Assembly (NCBI GenBank): GCA_017694175.1
Contig: JADINE010000051.1
Coordinates: 1-36,885 of the forward strand
DNA: 36,885 bases
Origin: Candidatus Enterousia excrementavium
Lineage (GTDB): Bacteria > Pseudomonadota > Alphaproteobacteria > Rs-D84
Direction: 5' to 3'
Below, piece after piece: positions 1 to 8,121 of the stretch. Position 1 is the stretch's first letter, and every line of letters starts with the position of its first letter. The notes beneath the pieces are model-generated. The model did no database searches, was not told the origin of the DNA, and saw only the letters and a list, made by a program, of their open reading frames with translations. Made by a program: the position numbers and the translations under genes.

Positions 1-291
1 TTTCATATTGATAAAAATTTATACCTGTTGCACTTTGGCGCAGTCGATATGAAAATGCTGGAACAAAAGGCGGCGGCCCGCGGCGCAGATTGGCTGGCGC
101 ACCTGCACAGACGTGGCAACGGCACAATTAACGCAGTAACCACCCTGCCCGCGCATGACGAAAAGTGGTTACGCCGCGCACGCATTTTGCAAACCATCGC
201 CCGCCCAATATATGCACTGGATAAACCCGGAATGTTGGGAATCAAACGCGTGGTAAAAATTCCATCGCGATTTAAAAAATCAGGAATTTAA
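1..291 (+). CDS. C-terminal part of a probable glycosyltransferase (cut by window edge)
   Basis: The frame is open from the first base to a TAA at 289-291 and gives about 96 residues; the true start lies outside the window. The visible part begins with a stretch like D-K-N-L-Y-L-L-H-F, followed by a basic, helical tail rich in Arg and Lys. This resembles the C-terminal region of bacterial glycosyltransferases that end with a D-x-D-L-Y-L-x-H-type segment, and the next three genes are glycosyltransferases, but no catalytic motif is visible. Its 3' end overlaps the 3' end of the convergent gene on the minus strand by 12 bases. The TTG at 28 is not a credible start because coding continues upstream. 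Function is tentative. Confidence 0.45.
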   Translation, partial: FHIDKNLYLLHFGAVDMKMLEQKAAARGADWLAHLHRRGNGTINAVTTLPAHDEKWLRRARILQTIARPIYALDKPGMLGIKRVVKIPSRFKKSGI

Positions 292-1299
292 AAACTCTTG
301 TATTCGTCTGGCATACTTGCGCGCACGCGCTGTGGACGGATTTTCAAAAATTTTCGAATTCATTCCACCAATCGCCCGCCGCGCGATATTAACATCATCC
401 GCATTTTCCAGTTCACACACCTTGCGCATTGCAATAATTATAAACGGCCATAAAAATTCACGTTTAAAATGCGAAAATTCTGATGCAGTTGCATTTTTCG
501 AATATAAATCAAATGTATACTTTAATCCCACGACAATTGATTCAATCATGCGTAATGCTTTGGTGCTGTTCAACGCAGACGATGCATTCGGCATATAAAA
601 ATACAATGGTAAATTGGTAATCGCTGTTTGCGGCCGACGCAACATCACAGCCGACCACCATGGAAAATCTTCAAATATAATACCTTTTATAAAAGCAATA
701 TCTTTTATTAAATCGCGCCGATACAAACCCAACACAGGATAACAATGCCTGCGCACAGGACGGCGCACATGCAATGTGTGATTACGTTCAGTACTGTGAT
801 ATAAAACCGAATCAGTTTGCATCGCCCGCACCCGCGCAACATCGTATTTTCTATTACGCAAATCCGGCAACTTATCAGATATATTTTTTCCCGCCAGCAT
901 AAGTTTTCTTGTATTTCTGTAAAAACGCGAATCGATTTGAAATACAACCATATCGTCATTATTTTTCTCGGCTATATACGATGTAATTTCAAATATCTGC
1001 GGATGAATAAAATCATCACTGTCCAAAAAGAAAACATATTTTCCGCGCGCTGCGCGCATTCCGTAATTTCGCGCATCAGACGCCCCACCATTTTTTTTAT
1101 TAATTACCCGCACCCGCGAATCACGCGCCGCATATTCGTCCAAAATCGCAGCCGAATTATCAGAACTGCCGTCATTCACACAAATCAATTCCCAATCATG
1201 AAAAGTTTGATTTAAAACACTGTCCAAACAACGCCGCAAATATTTTTCAGAATTGTACACCGGGCAAATAACAGAAATCATAACCTTATTTTTTTGCAT
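280..1299 (-). CDS. GT-A family 2 glycosyltransferase (copy 1)
   Basis: Predicted to transfer a sugar from a nucleotide-sugar donor to a growing surface glycan at the inner face of the membrane. The N-terminal third carries the family 2 pattern: V-I-C-P-V-Y-N at about residue 11, the nucleotide-binding C-V-N-D-G-S-S-D-N, K-N-G-G-A-S-D-A-R-N and the metal-binding F-L-D-S-D-D-F. The C-terminal half (E-D-F-P-W-W followed by an aromatic, basic region) is the acceptor-specific part. About 340 residues, normal for the family. The start is placed at ATG 1299; a GTG two codons upstream and an ATG at 1281 are alternatives, and AAAGGA lies upstream. The start overlaps the end of the upstream paralogue, so the two are co-transcribed. 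Donor and acceptor cannot be read from sequence. Confidence 0.9.
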   Translation of the reverse strand: MQKNKVMISVICPVYNSEKYLRRCLDSVLNQTFHDWELICVNDGSSDNSAAILDEYAARDSRVRVINKKNGGASDARNYGMRAARGKYVFFLDSDDFIHPQIFEITSYIAEKNNDDMVVFQIDSRFYRNTRKLMLAGKNISDKLPDLRNRKYDVARVRAMQTDSVLYHSTERNHTLHVRRPVRRHCYPVLGLYRRDLIKDIAFIKGIIFEDFPWWSAVMLRRPQTAITNLPLYFYMPNASSALNSTKALRMIESIVVGLKYTFDLYSKNATASEFSHFKREFLWPFIIIAMRKVCELENADDVNIARRAIGGMNSKIFENPSTARARKYARRIQEFLNS

Positions 1300-2323
1300 G
1301 ATCACACGTATCCTTTATGAACCGCCGAATATCGCAACGCAATTTGCGCGCCCAACGCACAGGCGGATGATCTAACGCCCCCATTTGATCCAACTCGCAA
1401 AAACGCGCCCGCGCAGCATCCAAATCCGCCCTGTTATCCAGATATTTAATTTTTCGAAACGCCCATTTAATAAAATACCATTTAAAATTTTTAGACCATT
1501 GACGCATTTGATATTCATTGGCATCTTTTTTGTACCGGGCAAACGCATCAGCAATTCCGTCACACAAACTGTGCAAAATTCGTAATTGTTTGGCGGACAA
1601 AACAATCCCACCAAAATTCGGCACATAAAAATATAACGGCAAAGGCGCAATTGTCACCCGCGGATTTTTCAGCATAACGGCCGACCACCATGGAAAATCT
1701 TCGAATAAAATACCTTTGATAAAAGGCGTATCAGCAATTAATTCGCGCCGATATAAATTTTTCCAAACCTGACAATGCTTAACCAACCATTTGCGTTTCG
1801 GGTTAAATGCATTATGCGCGCGTTCAGTTGCATACGCATAAATATCGTCGGTCACCAACGTTTTAACCCCAGCAGGCTTATAATGTTTATGCACACGCCA
1901 CGGCACAACGCTGTCAGTATCCATTTTCAAAACATGCCGCACCATTAATTGCGGGCGATAAATTCTGTCATATGTGAACGACACAATATCCGACCCATCA
2001 CGCGTAGCCAGAAAATATGCAATTTCCATAGTTTGCGGATGAATAAAATCATCGCTGTCTAAAAACAAAATAAAATCGCCATCGGCCACCTGCATACCAG
2101 CATTACGTGCGTCCGACAGCCCGCCATTTTTTTTAGTAATAATTTTAAATCGTGAATCACGCGCGGCATATTCATCCAAAATCGCAGCCGAATTATCAGG
2201 ACTGCCGTCATTTACACAAATTGCCTGCCAATCAGAAAACGTCTGATTTAAAACACTGTCCAAACAACGCCGCAAATATTTTTCTACATTATATATTGGT
2301 ATAATCACAGATATTGCGGGCAT
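1286..2323 (-). CDS. GT-A family 2 glycosyltransferase (copy 2)
   Basis: A paralogue of the next gene downstream, 345 residues, with the same module order: I-P-I-Y-N-V-E-K-Y, C-V-N-D-G-S-P-D-N, K-N-G-G-L-S-D-A-R-N, F-L-D-S-D-D-F-I-H-P, then the shared E-D-F-P-W-W-S-A-V-M-L segment near residue 210. Probable function is sugar transfer in capsule, O-antigen or exopolysaccharide assembly. AAAGGA precedes the ATG at 2323 by about 9 bases. The gene lies 21 bases downstream of the GT32-like gene, and its end overlaps the start of copy 1, giving a three-gene transferase operon. The first 100 codons are far more similar to copy 1 than the remainder, including 40 identical bases, which points to recent duplication or gene conversion. 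Confidence 0.9.
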   Translation of the reverse strand: MPAISVIIPIYNVEKYLRRCLDSVLNQTFSDWQAICVNDGSPDNSAAILDEYAARDSRFKIITKKNGGLSDARNAGMQVADGDFILFLDSDDFIHPQTMEIAYFLATRDGSDIVSFTYDRIYRPQLMVRHVLKMDTDSVVPWRVHKHYKPAGVKTLVTDDIYAYATERAHNAFNPKRKWLVKHCQVWKNLYRRELIADTPFIKGILFEDFPWWSAVMLKNPRVTIAPLPLYFYVPNFGGIVLSAKQLRILHSLCDGIADAFARYKKDANEYQMRQWSKNFKWYFIKWAFRKIKYLDNRADLDAARARFCELDQMGALDHPPVRWARKLRCDIRRFIKDTCDHAKK

Positions 2324-2344
2324 ATTTGAATCCTTTGTCTGGTG

Positions 2345-3253
2345 TTAATTTTTATACATTTTATTAATCATCACGTCGGCAAAACTTCCCTTTGGCGGAT
2401 TATCAGCCCCACGGTAAGTCAATTTTTGGAAAAACGCACCCGACGTCACACGATCAAAAGTTTCCTGATCAAACGGCTTGTCTGCATAACTCCACCACAG
2501 CGCATGTGTTGGATCCTGGTCAACATGCGGCATCACGGCGAAATGAACTTGTGCACGTGGGTCATACATAACCAAAGTTTTAAACAGCAACTGATGCATA
2601 AAATAATCAAAATTGCTGTTTTCATGCATCCAATAATCCAAAATCATTGCGCGCCACGCATCCAGCAAATACGCCCCGCGCCGCGAACGAATGAAACAAT
2701 TCTGCATAAAACTGTACGGACTGCCTACATTTTTGCCAGCCAGATAAACAAAGAAATCTTCTTTCATTATCCAATCAGGAATTGGCGCAGTCGCAAACCC
2801 GGTTGAATCCAACCAAACGCCGCCATGTTCATACAGCAATTCTACACGACAAATATCGGCAAAATGCGCATTTTTAATTTTCCCCTCGGCTCGTTTTTTC
2901 CAAATGATATCAGGCAACGTAATATAATCGCGCAAAGATTTTTCATCCAGCACCACTAATTCCTGTGTGCAATTTTTACGAACACTGCGATAACAGGCCT
3001 GAACCAATGGCGGCGCCTTGTCTTCGCCCTGTAACCAAATAGTCCATATTTTTTCATTTGCATCATCACGCACAGGCTGTCGTTCCGCAATCGCAGCCGC
3101 CGCCGGCAAATATCTGCGAAAATAGCGCGGAATTACCTGTGATATCACATCGCTGCGCACCGCGCGCCTGTGTTCACGACTGCGCCACAGCCAATTAAAC
3201 ACATGCCCCCGCAGCGCAATTTCCGTCATCGCAACGCATCTTGCAAAATTCAT
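2345..3253 (-). CDS. GT32 / capsular polysaccharide synthesis-type glycosyltransferase
   Basis: A 302-residue protein matching the DXD-containing sugar-transferase group (GT32 / Caps_synth). Seen: I-W-T-I-W-L-Q-G near residue 70 (the usual start of the fold), A-D-I-C-R-V-E-L-L-Y-E-H-G-G-V-W-L-D near 170, where R...L...GG.W.D is the donor and metal binding signature, and an aromatic C-terminal half. It has no signal peptide and probably works at the cytoplasmic membrane face. AAGGAA lies about 8 bases before the ATG. It is the first gene of the glycosyltransferase operon and lies just after recA, separated by 63 bases that hold a possible 13-codon reading frame. The sugar transferred cannot be predicted. 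Confidence 0.82.
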   Translation of the reverse strand: MNFARCVAMTEIALRGHVFNWLWRSREHRRAVRSDVISQVIPRYFRRYLPAAAAIAERQPVRDDANEKIWTIWLQGEDKAPPLVQACYRSVRKNCTQELVVLDEKSLRDYITLPDIIWKKRAEGKIKNAHFADICRVELLYEHGGVWLDSTGFATAPIPDWIMKEDFFVYLAGKNVGSPYSFMQNCFIRSRRGAYLLDAWRAMILDYWMHENSNFDYFMHQLLFKTLVMYDPRAQVHFAVMPHVDQDPTHALWWSYADKPFDQETFDRVTSGAFFQKLTYRGADNPPKGSFADVMINKMYKN

Positions 3254-3271
3254 ACAAGTTCCTTTTTTACA

Positions 3272-3313
3272 CTATTCTTCGATATCAAAATCAATTTCAG
3301 TTTTAATTTTCAT
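3272..3313 (-). CDS. Possible 13-residue small ORF after recA
   Basis: ATG at 3313-3311, TAG at 3274-3272, encoding a short acidic peptide (starts M-K-I-K-T-E, ends D-F-D-I-E-E). A GGAG motif formed by the last codons of recA sits about 6 bases before the ATG, and the frame ends shortly before the AAGGAA of the next gene. It could be a translated coupling peptide or chance; no homology can be claimed. Confidence 0.15.
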   Translation of the reverse strand: MKIKTEIDFDIEE

Positions 3314-3316
3314 TTT

Positions 3317-4411
3317 CTACTCCATATCAGCTGGGGTACTGTCTTGACCGACGGTATCATCTTCATCCGCAGGCCCTGTTGTCATTTCTTCGGCAATACC
3401 TTTGGCACGCGCCATAATTTTATCCTGCAATTCTTGTTGCGCGTCCGGATGATCACGCAGCCACTGACGCGCATTATTCTCACCCTGACCCATACGTTCA
3501 TTATTGTACGAATAAAAACTTCCTGCTTTTTCGATTAAATCGTATTTCACACCCATATCCAGGATTTCACTTATACGCGAAATACCCTCGCCATACATAA
3601 TTTTGAAATCCACAGTCCGAAATGGCGGGGCGACTTTGTTTTTCACAATCTTTACACGCGTTTCATTTCCGATAATATTTTCTTTATCTTTGATTTGCCC
3701 CGTACGCCGAATATCCAAACGCACCGAAGCATAGAATTTCAACGCATTTCCCCCAGATGTGGTTTCAGGATTTCCAAACATAACACCAATTTTCATACGA
3801 ATTTGATTAATAAAGATTAACAGCGTATTACTGCGCGACACAGACCCTGCCAACTTTTTCAAACTTTGCGACATCAAACGCGCAGTTGTTCCAACGAACG
3901 AATCGCCGATATTGCCTTCTAATTCAGCCTTTGGCACAAGTGCAGCCACCGAATCGATAACAACCACATCAACCGCACCCGATTTAATCAAAGTATCAGC
4001 AATTTCCAACGCCTGTTCCCCGGAATCAGGCTGGGATATAATTAAATTAGCAACATCCACACCCAATTTTTTTGCATAACTGGGATCCAGCGCATTTTCA
4101 GCATCGATATACGCACACGTTCCACCTTTCTTTTGTGCTTCGGCCACAGCATGCAACGCCAGTGTTGTTTTACCACTGCTTTCAGGCCCATAAATTTCAA
4201 CAATGCGCCCACGCGGATAACCGCCAATCCCCAGCGCAATATCCAACCCAATCGAGCCAGACGAGATTGCTTCTATGTTCTGTTGGGAACCATCCCCCAT
4301 TTTCATAATTGCTTCTTTGCCGAATTGCTTTTGAATTTGTGCCAATGCAGATTCCAACGCCGGATTTTTTGCCGGTGTGGCTGCGGTATTTGCTGCTTCT
4401 TTTTTTGCCAT
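3317..4411 (-). CDS. recA: RecA recombinase
   Basis: The DNA strand-exchange ATPase of homologous recombination. The 364-residue protein has the N-terminal helix ([14 protein letters not shown]), Walker [10 protein letters not shown] near residue 74, [10 protein letters not shown] (Walker B), L1 and L2 loop regions with the [15 protein letters not shown] stretch, [10 protein letters not shown], and the usual acidic C-terminal tail. Length is typical. The start ATG at 4411 has AAAGGGGAAA upstream and a promoter 27-55 bases upstream. No alphaproteobacterial LexA box (GTTC-N7-GTTC) is visible in the upstream stretch. It lies between an MFS transporter gene and the glycosyltransferase operon. Confidence 0.99.
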   Translation of the reverse strand: MAKKEAANTAATPAKNPALESALAQIQKQFGKEAIMKMGDGSQQNIEAISSGSIGLDIALGIGGYPRGRIVEIYGPESSGKTTLALHAVAEAQKKGGTCAYIDAENALDPSYAKKLGVDVANLIISQPDSGEQALEIADTLIKSGAVDVVVIDSVAALVPKAELEGNIGDSFVGTTARLMSQSLKKLAGSVSRSNTLLIFINQIRMKIGVMFGNPETTSGGNALKFYASVRLDIRRTGQIKDKENIIGNETRVKIVKNKVAPPFRTVDFKIMYGEGISRISEILDMGVKYDLIEKAGSFYSYNNERMGQGENNARQWLRDHPDAQQELQDKIMARAKGIAEEMTTGPADEDDTVGQDSTPADME

Positions 4412-4437
4412 GCATTTCCCCTTTACTTATCAGCAAA

Positions 4438-4466
4438 ATGATACAATTTATTTATACTCCACGCAA
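4438..4466 (-). promoter_or_regulatory. Probable recA promoter
   Basis: On the minus strand, TTGCGT (4466-4461), a 17-base spacer and TATCAT (4443-4438), ending 26 bases before the recA ATG. The same -35 hexamer TTGCGT occurs at the tRNA promoter at 23774. Confidence 0.5.
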
Positions 4467-4497
4467 CGAAAATAAGTCTTCGCTTTGCGCGACAAAT

Positions 4498-5688
4498 TTA
4501 CTTTTTGGCAACCACCAGCAACGCTGAAATCGCACCAATAACCGCGGTCACCACCCACACAGCAGATGTCGCACCAAACACAGTAATACACACTGCCCCC
4601 AACAACGGCGCAACAACATTTGGCAAATTCACACTTGTACGAAACACGCCATAAAATTTTGTTTGTTCAGATTTTTTTGTTCCATCAAAAAACAACAAAT
4701 CATGCACAGATTCCATTAACGCCCCTGATATTTGCCATGCGACAAATATTACCAACAGCGGATATCCTGTAACAACAGTTGCCAACGCGGAAAAAATTGC
4801 AAACGAAGAAAAACCGATAAAAAGCCATTTTTTCTTACCATACCTGCGCACCAACTTTGCCATAAATTCAGACAACACCAAATAAGGCACAATCCCCAAC
4901 GTCAGCACCCACCCCAAAACTTCATTAGAAAACCCATTATCAATAACCAAAATTGGCACATATAAATAACGCATTGCGCGCAAAGCATAATATCCGAAAT
5001 TCACCGCATAAGCCCGCACCATACCGCGCGTACGCAAAAAAGAAATTGCATTTTTGCACAGCGCCCGAAATGTTTTTCTGGGGTCCACAGGTTTTATTTT
5101 TTTATCTTCCTGAACAACAATTCTGAATAACTTAAACGCCATCCAACCTGCGAAATAAATCAAGGCCGACGCAAAAAACGCAGCACGATTATTAAATTGA
5201 TTGGCCACCGCCACAGCAATCATTGGTGCAAAAAACGCACCTATGTTCATCCACAAATGATATCGCGAATTTAATCGCGCCATACCAATGCGCCCTGAAA
5301 AGTCAGACATAAACAGCGGAATTAACACCCCAACCAGTGTAATGGCAATTCCTGTGGCATAATCCAAAATAACGAACGTGCTTGCTTGAATAGAAAAACT
5401 CATCATCGCATAGCAAATTGCCAAAAACAGCATAGCGAAATAAAACACCCGCACTTTGGAAAATCGCCGAAAAATTTCATTTGCGAACAAACCAACAAGC
5501 ATGCAAAACGCAGCATAAATTCCAACATACACACCCACAACTGCGGAATTATTGTTAAAAATCTCTAATAAAACCAGCGAATACACAGCATTATAAATTC
5601 CATCGGCAAACCCAGTAAACAACCCCAGGTTTGCGAACGAAAACCCGCTTACTCCGCTTTTTACAGAAAGATATTTATCCCGCGCCAT
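4498..5688 (-). CDS. Major facilitator superfamily transporter
   Basis: A 396-residue integral membrane protein with about 12 predicted helices in two halves, separated by a basic cytoplasmic loop around residues 190-215 (I-V-V-Q-E-D-K-K-I-K-P-V-D-P-R-K-T). The loop after helix 2 carries F-R-R-F-S-K-V-R-V, a diverged form of the MFS motif A. The fold points to secondary active transport; substrate is unknown, and a drug or sugar exporter cannot be distinguished. The ATG at 5688 has TATAAT ending 9 bases upstream and no clear Shine-Dalgarno, so it may have almost no leader. It stands alone between recA and a repeat-rich intergenic region. Confidence 0.85.
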   Translation of the reverse strand: MARDKYLSVKSGVSGFSFANLGLFTGFADGIYNAVYSLVLLEIFNNNSAVVGVYVGIYAAFCMLVGLFANEIFRRFSKVRVFYFAMLFLAICYAMMSFSIQASTFVILDYATGIAITLVGVLIPLFMSDFSGRIGMARLNSRYHLWMNIGAFFAPMIAVAVANQFNNRAAFFASALIYFAGWMAFKLFRIVVQEDKKIKPVDPRKTFRALCKNAISFLRTRGMVRAYAVNFGYYALRAMRYLYVPILVIDNGFSNEVLGWVLTLGIVPYLVLSEFMAKLVRRYGKKKWLFIGFSSFAIFSALATVVTGYPLLVIFVAWQISGALMESVHDLLFFDGTKKSEQTKFYGVFRTSVNLPNVVAPLLGAVCITVFGATSAVWVVTAVIGAISALLVVAKK

Positions 5689-5767
5689 AGCAGATACATT
5701 ATATCATACCCCACCCCAAAATAAAAATCCCGACACATTAATTTATATAAAAAGAAACTCGGCCTCG

Positions 5768-5824
5768 TCCCGTCGCGGGATAAAGTTCCCTATCTAGGAG
5801 GGGTGGCGCACTTTGCGCGACGGG
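5768..5824. repeat. GC-rich palindromic intergenic element
   Basis: In the 372-base gap between the MFS gene and secB. Contains an inverted repeat with arms cccgtcgcg (5769-5777) and cgcgacggg (5816-5824), a smaller palindrome at 5768-5780, and a core tccctatctaggaggggtgg between them. Its base composition differs sharply from the AT-rich surroundings. It resembles dispersed intergenic repeats of the type seen in many bacterial genomes, though only one copy is in this window. Confidence 0.5.
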
Positions 5825-5852
5825 GTGGTCATTGCTCGGGCACTCTGCCCCT

Positions 5853-5945
5853 GTCATTGCGAAGGAGTACGACCAACGTTGAAAACGTTGGCGTACGACT
5901 GTGGCAATCCAGTGCAATATGTCTGCGGGCGAACGCCCGCCGACA
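5853..5945. repeat. Composite REP-like repeat, copy 1
   Basis: Module 1 runs from gtcattgcga (5853-5862) to gtggcaatccagt (5901-5913) and encloses a hairpin built on ccaacgtt/aacgttgg. Module 2 is ctgcgggcg-aa-cgcccgc with 7-bp perfect arms (5925-5931 and 5934-5940), followed by gaca. The same two modules recur in the same order at 8041-8107. No gene is visible in this gap. Confidence 0.7.
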
Positions 5946-6002
5946 AGTTCATATTATCCTGTTGATAATGTTAATGCAAGCACCATGTCGTAATAAAAAA
6001 CA

Positions 6003-6025
6003 GTCCGCACCCATCGGGTGCGGAC
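6003..6025 (-). terminator. Second of two tandem terminators after secB
   Basis: Perfect 10-bp stem with a 3-base loop (6003-6012 and 6016-6025). Read on the minus strand it is followed by TGTTTTTTATT. Confidence 0.75.
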
Positions 6026-6030
6026 AAACA

Positions 6031-6054
6031 AAAATGGGGCATCTGCCCCATTTT
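6031..6054 (-). terminator. secB terminator
   Basis: Perfect 11-bp stem (6031-6041 and 6044-6054), 2-base spacing, located 7 bases after the secB stop. On the minus strand the 3' arm ends in a run of T. Confidence 0.8.
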
Positions 6055-6060
6055 GAACTA

Positions 6061-6516
6061 TTATTTATTATTTGCCGGTGCGGCGTTCTGTGATTGTTTC
6101 TGTTTTTCTTCATACAGCTTTTCAAAATCAACCGGTTGCATAACGAATGTCGGGAATCCAGATTCAGCCGTCATACGCGCCATCAACGCACGCACATACG
6201 GGAACAACAAAGTCGGCACATTGATTAATAATGTACGTTTTTTAACTTCTTCGTCTTTTTCTTCTTCCATCTGAACCAAACCGGAATAAGTGGATTCAAT
6301 CAGAAAGATAGATTTATCACCATTTTCTAATTTAGAATGAATTTTTGTAATCAAATCAACCATAAACAAATTATTTTCTGCGCCCTTGATTTGAATATCG
6401 ATATTAATTTCCATTTTGGCCTGGCCATTGTCACTTTTGAAAAACAATTCAGGCACATTCGGGCTTTCAAAAGAAAAATCTTTCAAGAATTGGGTAATGA
6501 TGTTAAATTTTGCCAT
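6061..6516 (-). CDS. secB: SecB export chaperone
   Basis: Cytoplasmic homotetrameric chaperone that holds preproteins unfolded and passes them to SecA. The 151-residue length is typical. Seen: an N-terminal P-N-V-P-E-L-F-F region, I-D-I-Q-I-K-G-A with V-D-L-I-T-K-I-H strands, Y-S-G-L-V-Q-M, and the conserved L-L-I-N-V-P-T-L-L-F-P-Y-V-R block, ending in a Gln/Ala-rich tail. A strong AAAGGAG lies about 8 bases before ATG 6516. It is a single-gene unit with two terminators, divergent from the lipoprotein gene mltA, itself a Sec substrate. Presence of SecB supports a proteobacterial origin. Confidence 0.96.
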   Translation of the reverse strand: MAKFNIITQFLKDFSFESPNVPELFFKSDNGQAKMEINIDIQIKGAENNLFMVDLITKIHSKLENGDKSIFLIESTYSGLVQMEEEKDEEVKKRTLLINVPTLLFPYVRALMARMTAESGFPTFVMQPVDFEKLYEEKQKQSQNAAPANNK

Positions 6517-6600
6517 TGCGTTTACTCCTTTTTTTCCGCATCATTTTATGGTAATATAGCATTATAAATATAATTTTACAAGTGGGGGGGACTAATAAAA

Positions 6601-7701
6601 ATGATACATTGCGCAAAACGTGTGATATTCCGCATATTAACCGCTGTTATTTGCGCAATTTCACTGGCCTCGTGCGATTTGTCCACCCCGACGCACAGTG
6701 GCGACAATTCGGTAATTCCATCAAATTTAAAACGCGTATCATACGACGAATTGCCTGGCTGGCGCGATGATGATGTTCGCTATGCTCTGCAAGCATTTCG
6801 CAATTCATGCCGCGCCAAAATTCAATTTTCCGGCCGCGTTGTCCCAGACATGGCATTGTTCGCCGAAAAATGCAGAATGTTACCGTCTGCGTCGGCCGAC
6901 GTTGCAACAATTCGCGCATGGTTTGAATCAAATTTCCAACCGTACCAGATTTTTGACGACAACGGTGGCGACACAGGCATTTACACAGGTTACTATTCCC
7001 CAATCATTCCTGGCTGTCGCACAAAAACCGCCCAATGTAACGAACCTTTGATGGGTGTTCCAACCGACGGCCGTAATTACAAAGGCGTCCCCAAACAACA
7101 AATAGTGGAACAACAAATCGGCCGGCCACTTTATTGGGCAAACATTGTCGACGTTCAAAACATTCAAATCCAGGGCAGCGGCATGTTGCAACTGGCTGAT
7201 GGCACAATGGTAAAATTAAATTTCGCGGCTGTAAATGATTTACCGTTCAAATCAATTGGCGAACAATTACGCGCCCGTGGCATTCGCCCACCAAACGGGT
7301 ATTCGGCTGATGCAGTATGGCAATATTTAAAACAAAATCCAACCCTTGCCCGCGAAGTTATTTATAACAACCCGCGCTATGTATATTTTTATGAATCTGT
7401 TCCACCGGACGTAATTGGAAAATTGGGTACACCATTATCAAAGATACGTTCAATTGCGATGGATGATAATATTTATACATTGGGATTGCCAGTATACATT
7501 TCAACCAACCTGTCAGATGGGCGCCCGTTCCGCCGCCTTATGATTGCCCAGGACACAGGCAGTGCAATCCGCGGTTGGATTCGTGCCGATATATTCTTTG
7601 GCAAAGGCGATGAAGCATACCAGTTTGCACACGGCCAACATGCCAAGGGAAAAATGTACATCCTTATGCCCAAAGAATACACGTATGTCAAACCTGACTA
7701 A
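6601..7701 (+). CDS. mltA: MltA lytic murein transglycosylase (lipoprotein)
   Basis: Cleaves peptidoglycan glycan strands to 1,6-anhydromuropeptides, anchored to the outer membrane. The N-terminus is a lipoprotein signal with lipobox L-A-S-C at about residue 25. The MltA domain includes T-G-I-Y-T-G-Y-Y-S-P, I-Q-I-Q-G-S-G-M-L-Q-L, and a C-terminal 3D-type barrel with A-Q-D-T-G-S-A-I-R-G and R-A-D-I-F-F-G, which carries the catalytic Asp. At 366 residues it matches the family. TATAAT at 6569-6574 and a G-rich Shine-Dalgarno precede the ATG. It is divergent from secB, and its end overlaps the start of dciA by 17 bases, so the two are translated from one message. Confidence 0.95.
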   Translation: MIHCAKRVIFRILTAVICAISLASCDLSTPTHSGDNSVIPSNLKRVSYDELPGWRDDDVRYALQAFRNSCRAKIQFSGRVVPDMALFAEKCRMLPSASADVATIRAWFESNFQPYQIFDDNGGDTGIYTGYYSPIIPGCRTKTAQCNEPLMGVPTDGRNYKGVPKQQIVEQQIGRPLYWANIVDVQNIQIQGSGMLQLADGTMVKLNFAAVNDLPFKSIGEQLRARGIRPPNGYSADAVWQYLKQNPTLAREVIYNNPRYVYFYESVPPDVIGKLGTPLSKIRSIAMDDNIYTLGLPVYISTNLSDGRPFRRLMIAQDTGSAIRGWIRADIFFGKGDEAYQFAHGQHAKGKMYILMPKEYTYVKPD

Positions 7702-8014
7702 AAAAATTGAAAAACGCAGTGCACGTCCCGGCACAATTGCCGGCGCAATGGGCGAACTGTTGCAAATTTTTGGTATTCGCGCATCTGACGCAGATTTGGC
7801 CGCGCGTTGGGATAAAATCATGGGTCCTGAAATCGCAGGTGTTGCGAAATTGGCGGCAATAAAAAAAATGCGCGATGGGCGATTTAATATAACCTTGCGC
7901 CCAGCAAACCCAGCGTTCACATTACAATTATCTTATATGACAGATGAGATAAAAAATAAAATAAATAAATATTTCGGTCGCGACGCCGTCGCCAAAATCA
8001 GTTTCCGCAAATAA
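7685..8014 (+). CDS. dciA: DUF721/DciA-like protein, putative helicase-loading factor
   Basis: A 109-residue basic protein of the DciA (DUF721) family, which in bacteria lacking DnaC or DnaI interacts with DnaB and helps replication initiation. Seen: G-E-L-L-Q-I-F-G-I, A-A-R-W-D-K-I-M-G-P-E-I-A with the conserved W, and an L-R-P-A-N-P-A-F segment followed by a helical Q-L-S-Y-M region, the typical KH-like arrangement. The frame extends upstream inside mltA, but the ATG at 7685 gives the family's normal N-terminus and overlaps mltA by 17 bases. Translational coupling with mltA is likely. Assignment rests on fold pattern and length. Confidence 0.82.
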   Translation: MSNLTKKIEKRSARPGTIAGAMGELLQIFGIRASDADLAARWDKIMGPEIAGVAKLAAIKKMRDGRFNITLRPANPAFTLQLSYMTDEIKNKINKYFGRDAVAKISFRK

Positions 8015-8040
8015 AGCACAACACCCCCCTTACCCCCTTT

Positions 8041-8107
8041 GTCATCGCGAGCAAAGCGTGGCAATCCAGTAAATAAAAAAGCACTGCGGGCGGTACGCCC
8101 GCAGACA
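8041..8107. repeat. Composite REP-like repeat, copy 2
   Basis: gtcatcgcga (8041-8050) and gtggcaatccagt (8058-8070) match module 1 of copy 1 but lack its inner hairpin. Module 2 has 9-bp perfect arms, ctgcgggcg (8084-8092) and cgcccgcag (8096-8104), and is followed by aca. The GTCATYGCGA...GTGGCAATCCA pattern is like intergenic palindromes known in Rickettsia and other bacteria. Confidence 0.7.
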
Positions 8108-8121
8108 TTATCTTCACTCTG

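Noticed and set aside
3..245. 80-codon minus-strand frame at the window start
   Set aside because: Antisense to the plus-strand C-terminal glycosyltransferase fragment, whose frame is open from base 1 and ends in a sensible basic tail.
817..1215. 132-codon frame opposite the first glycosyltransferase
   Set aside because: An antisense shadow of a clear GT2 gene with no ribosome site or recognisable domain.
4042..4441. Several 60-100 codon frames over the recA start
   Set aside because: They lie antisense or out of frame within recA and show low-complexity composition; recA is certain.
7544..7684. N-terminal extension of dciA inside mltA
   Set aside because: The extra residues are an out-of-frame reading of mltA; the family start fits the ATG at 7685.
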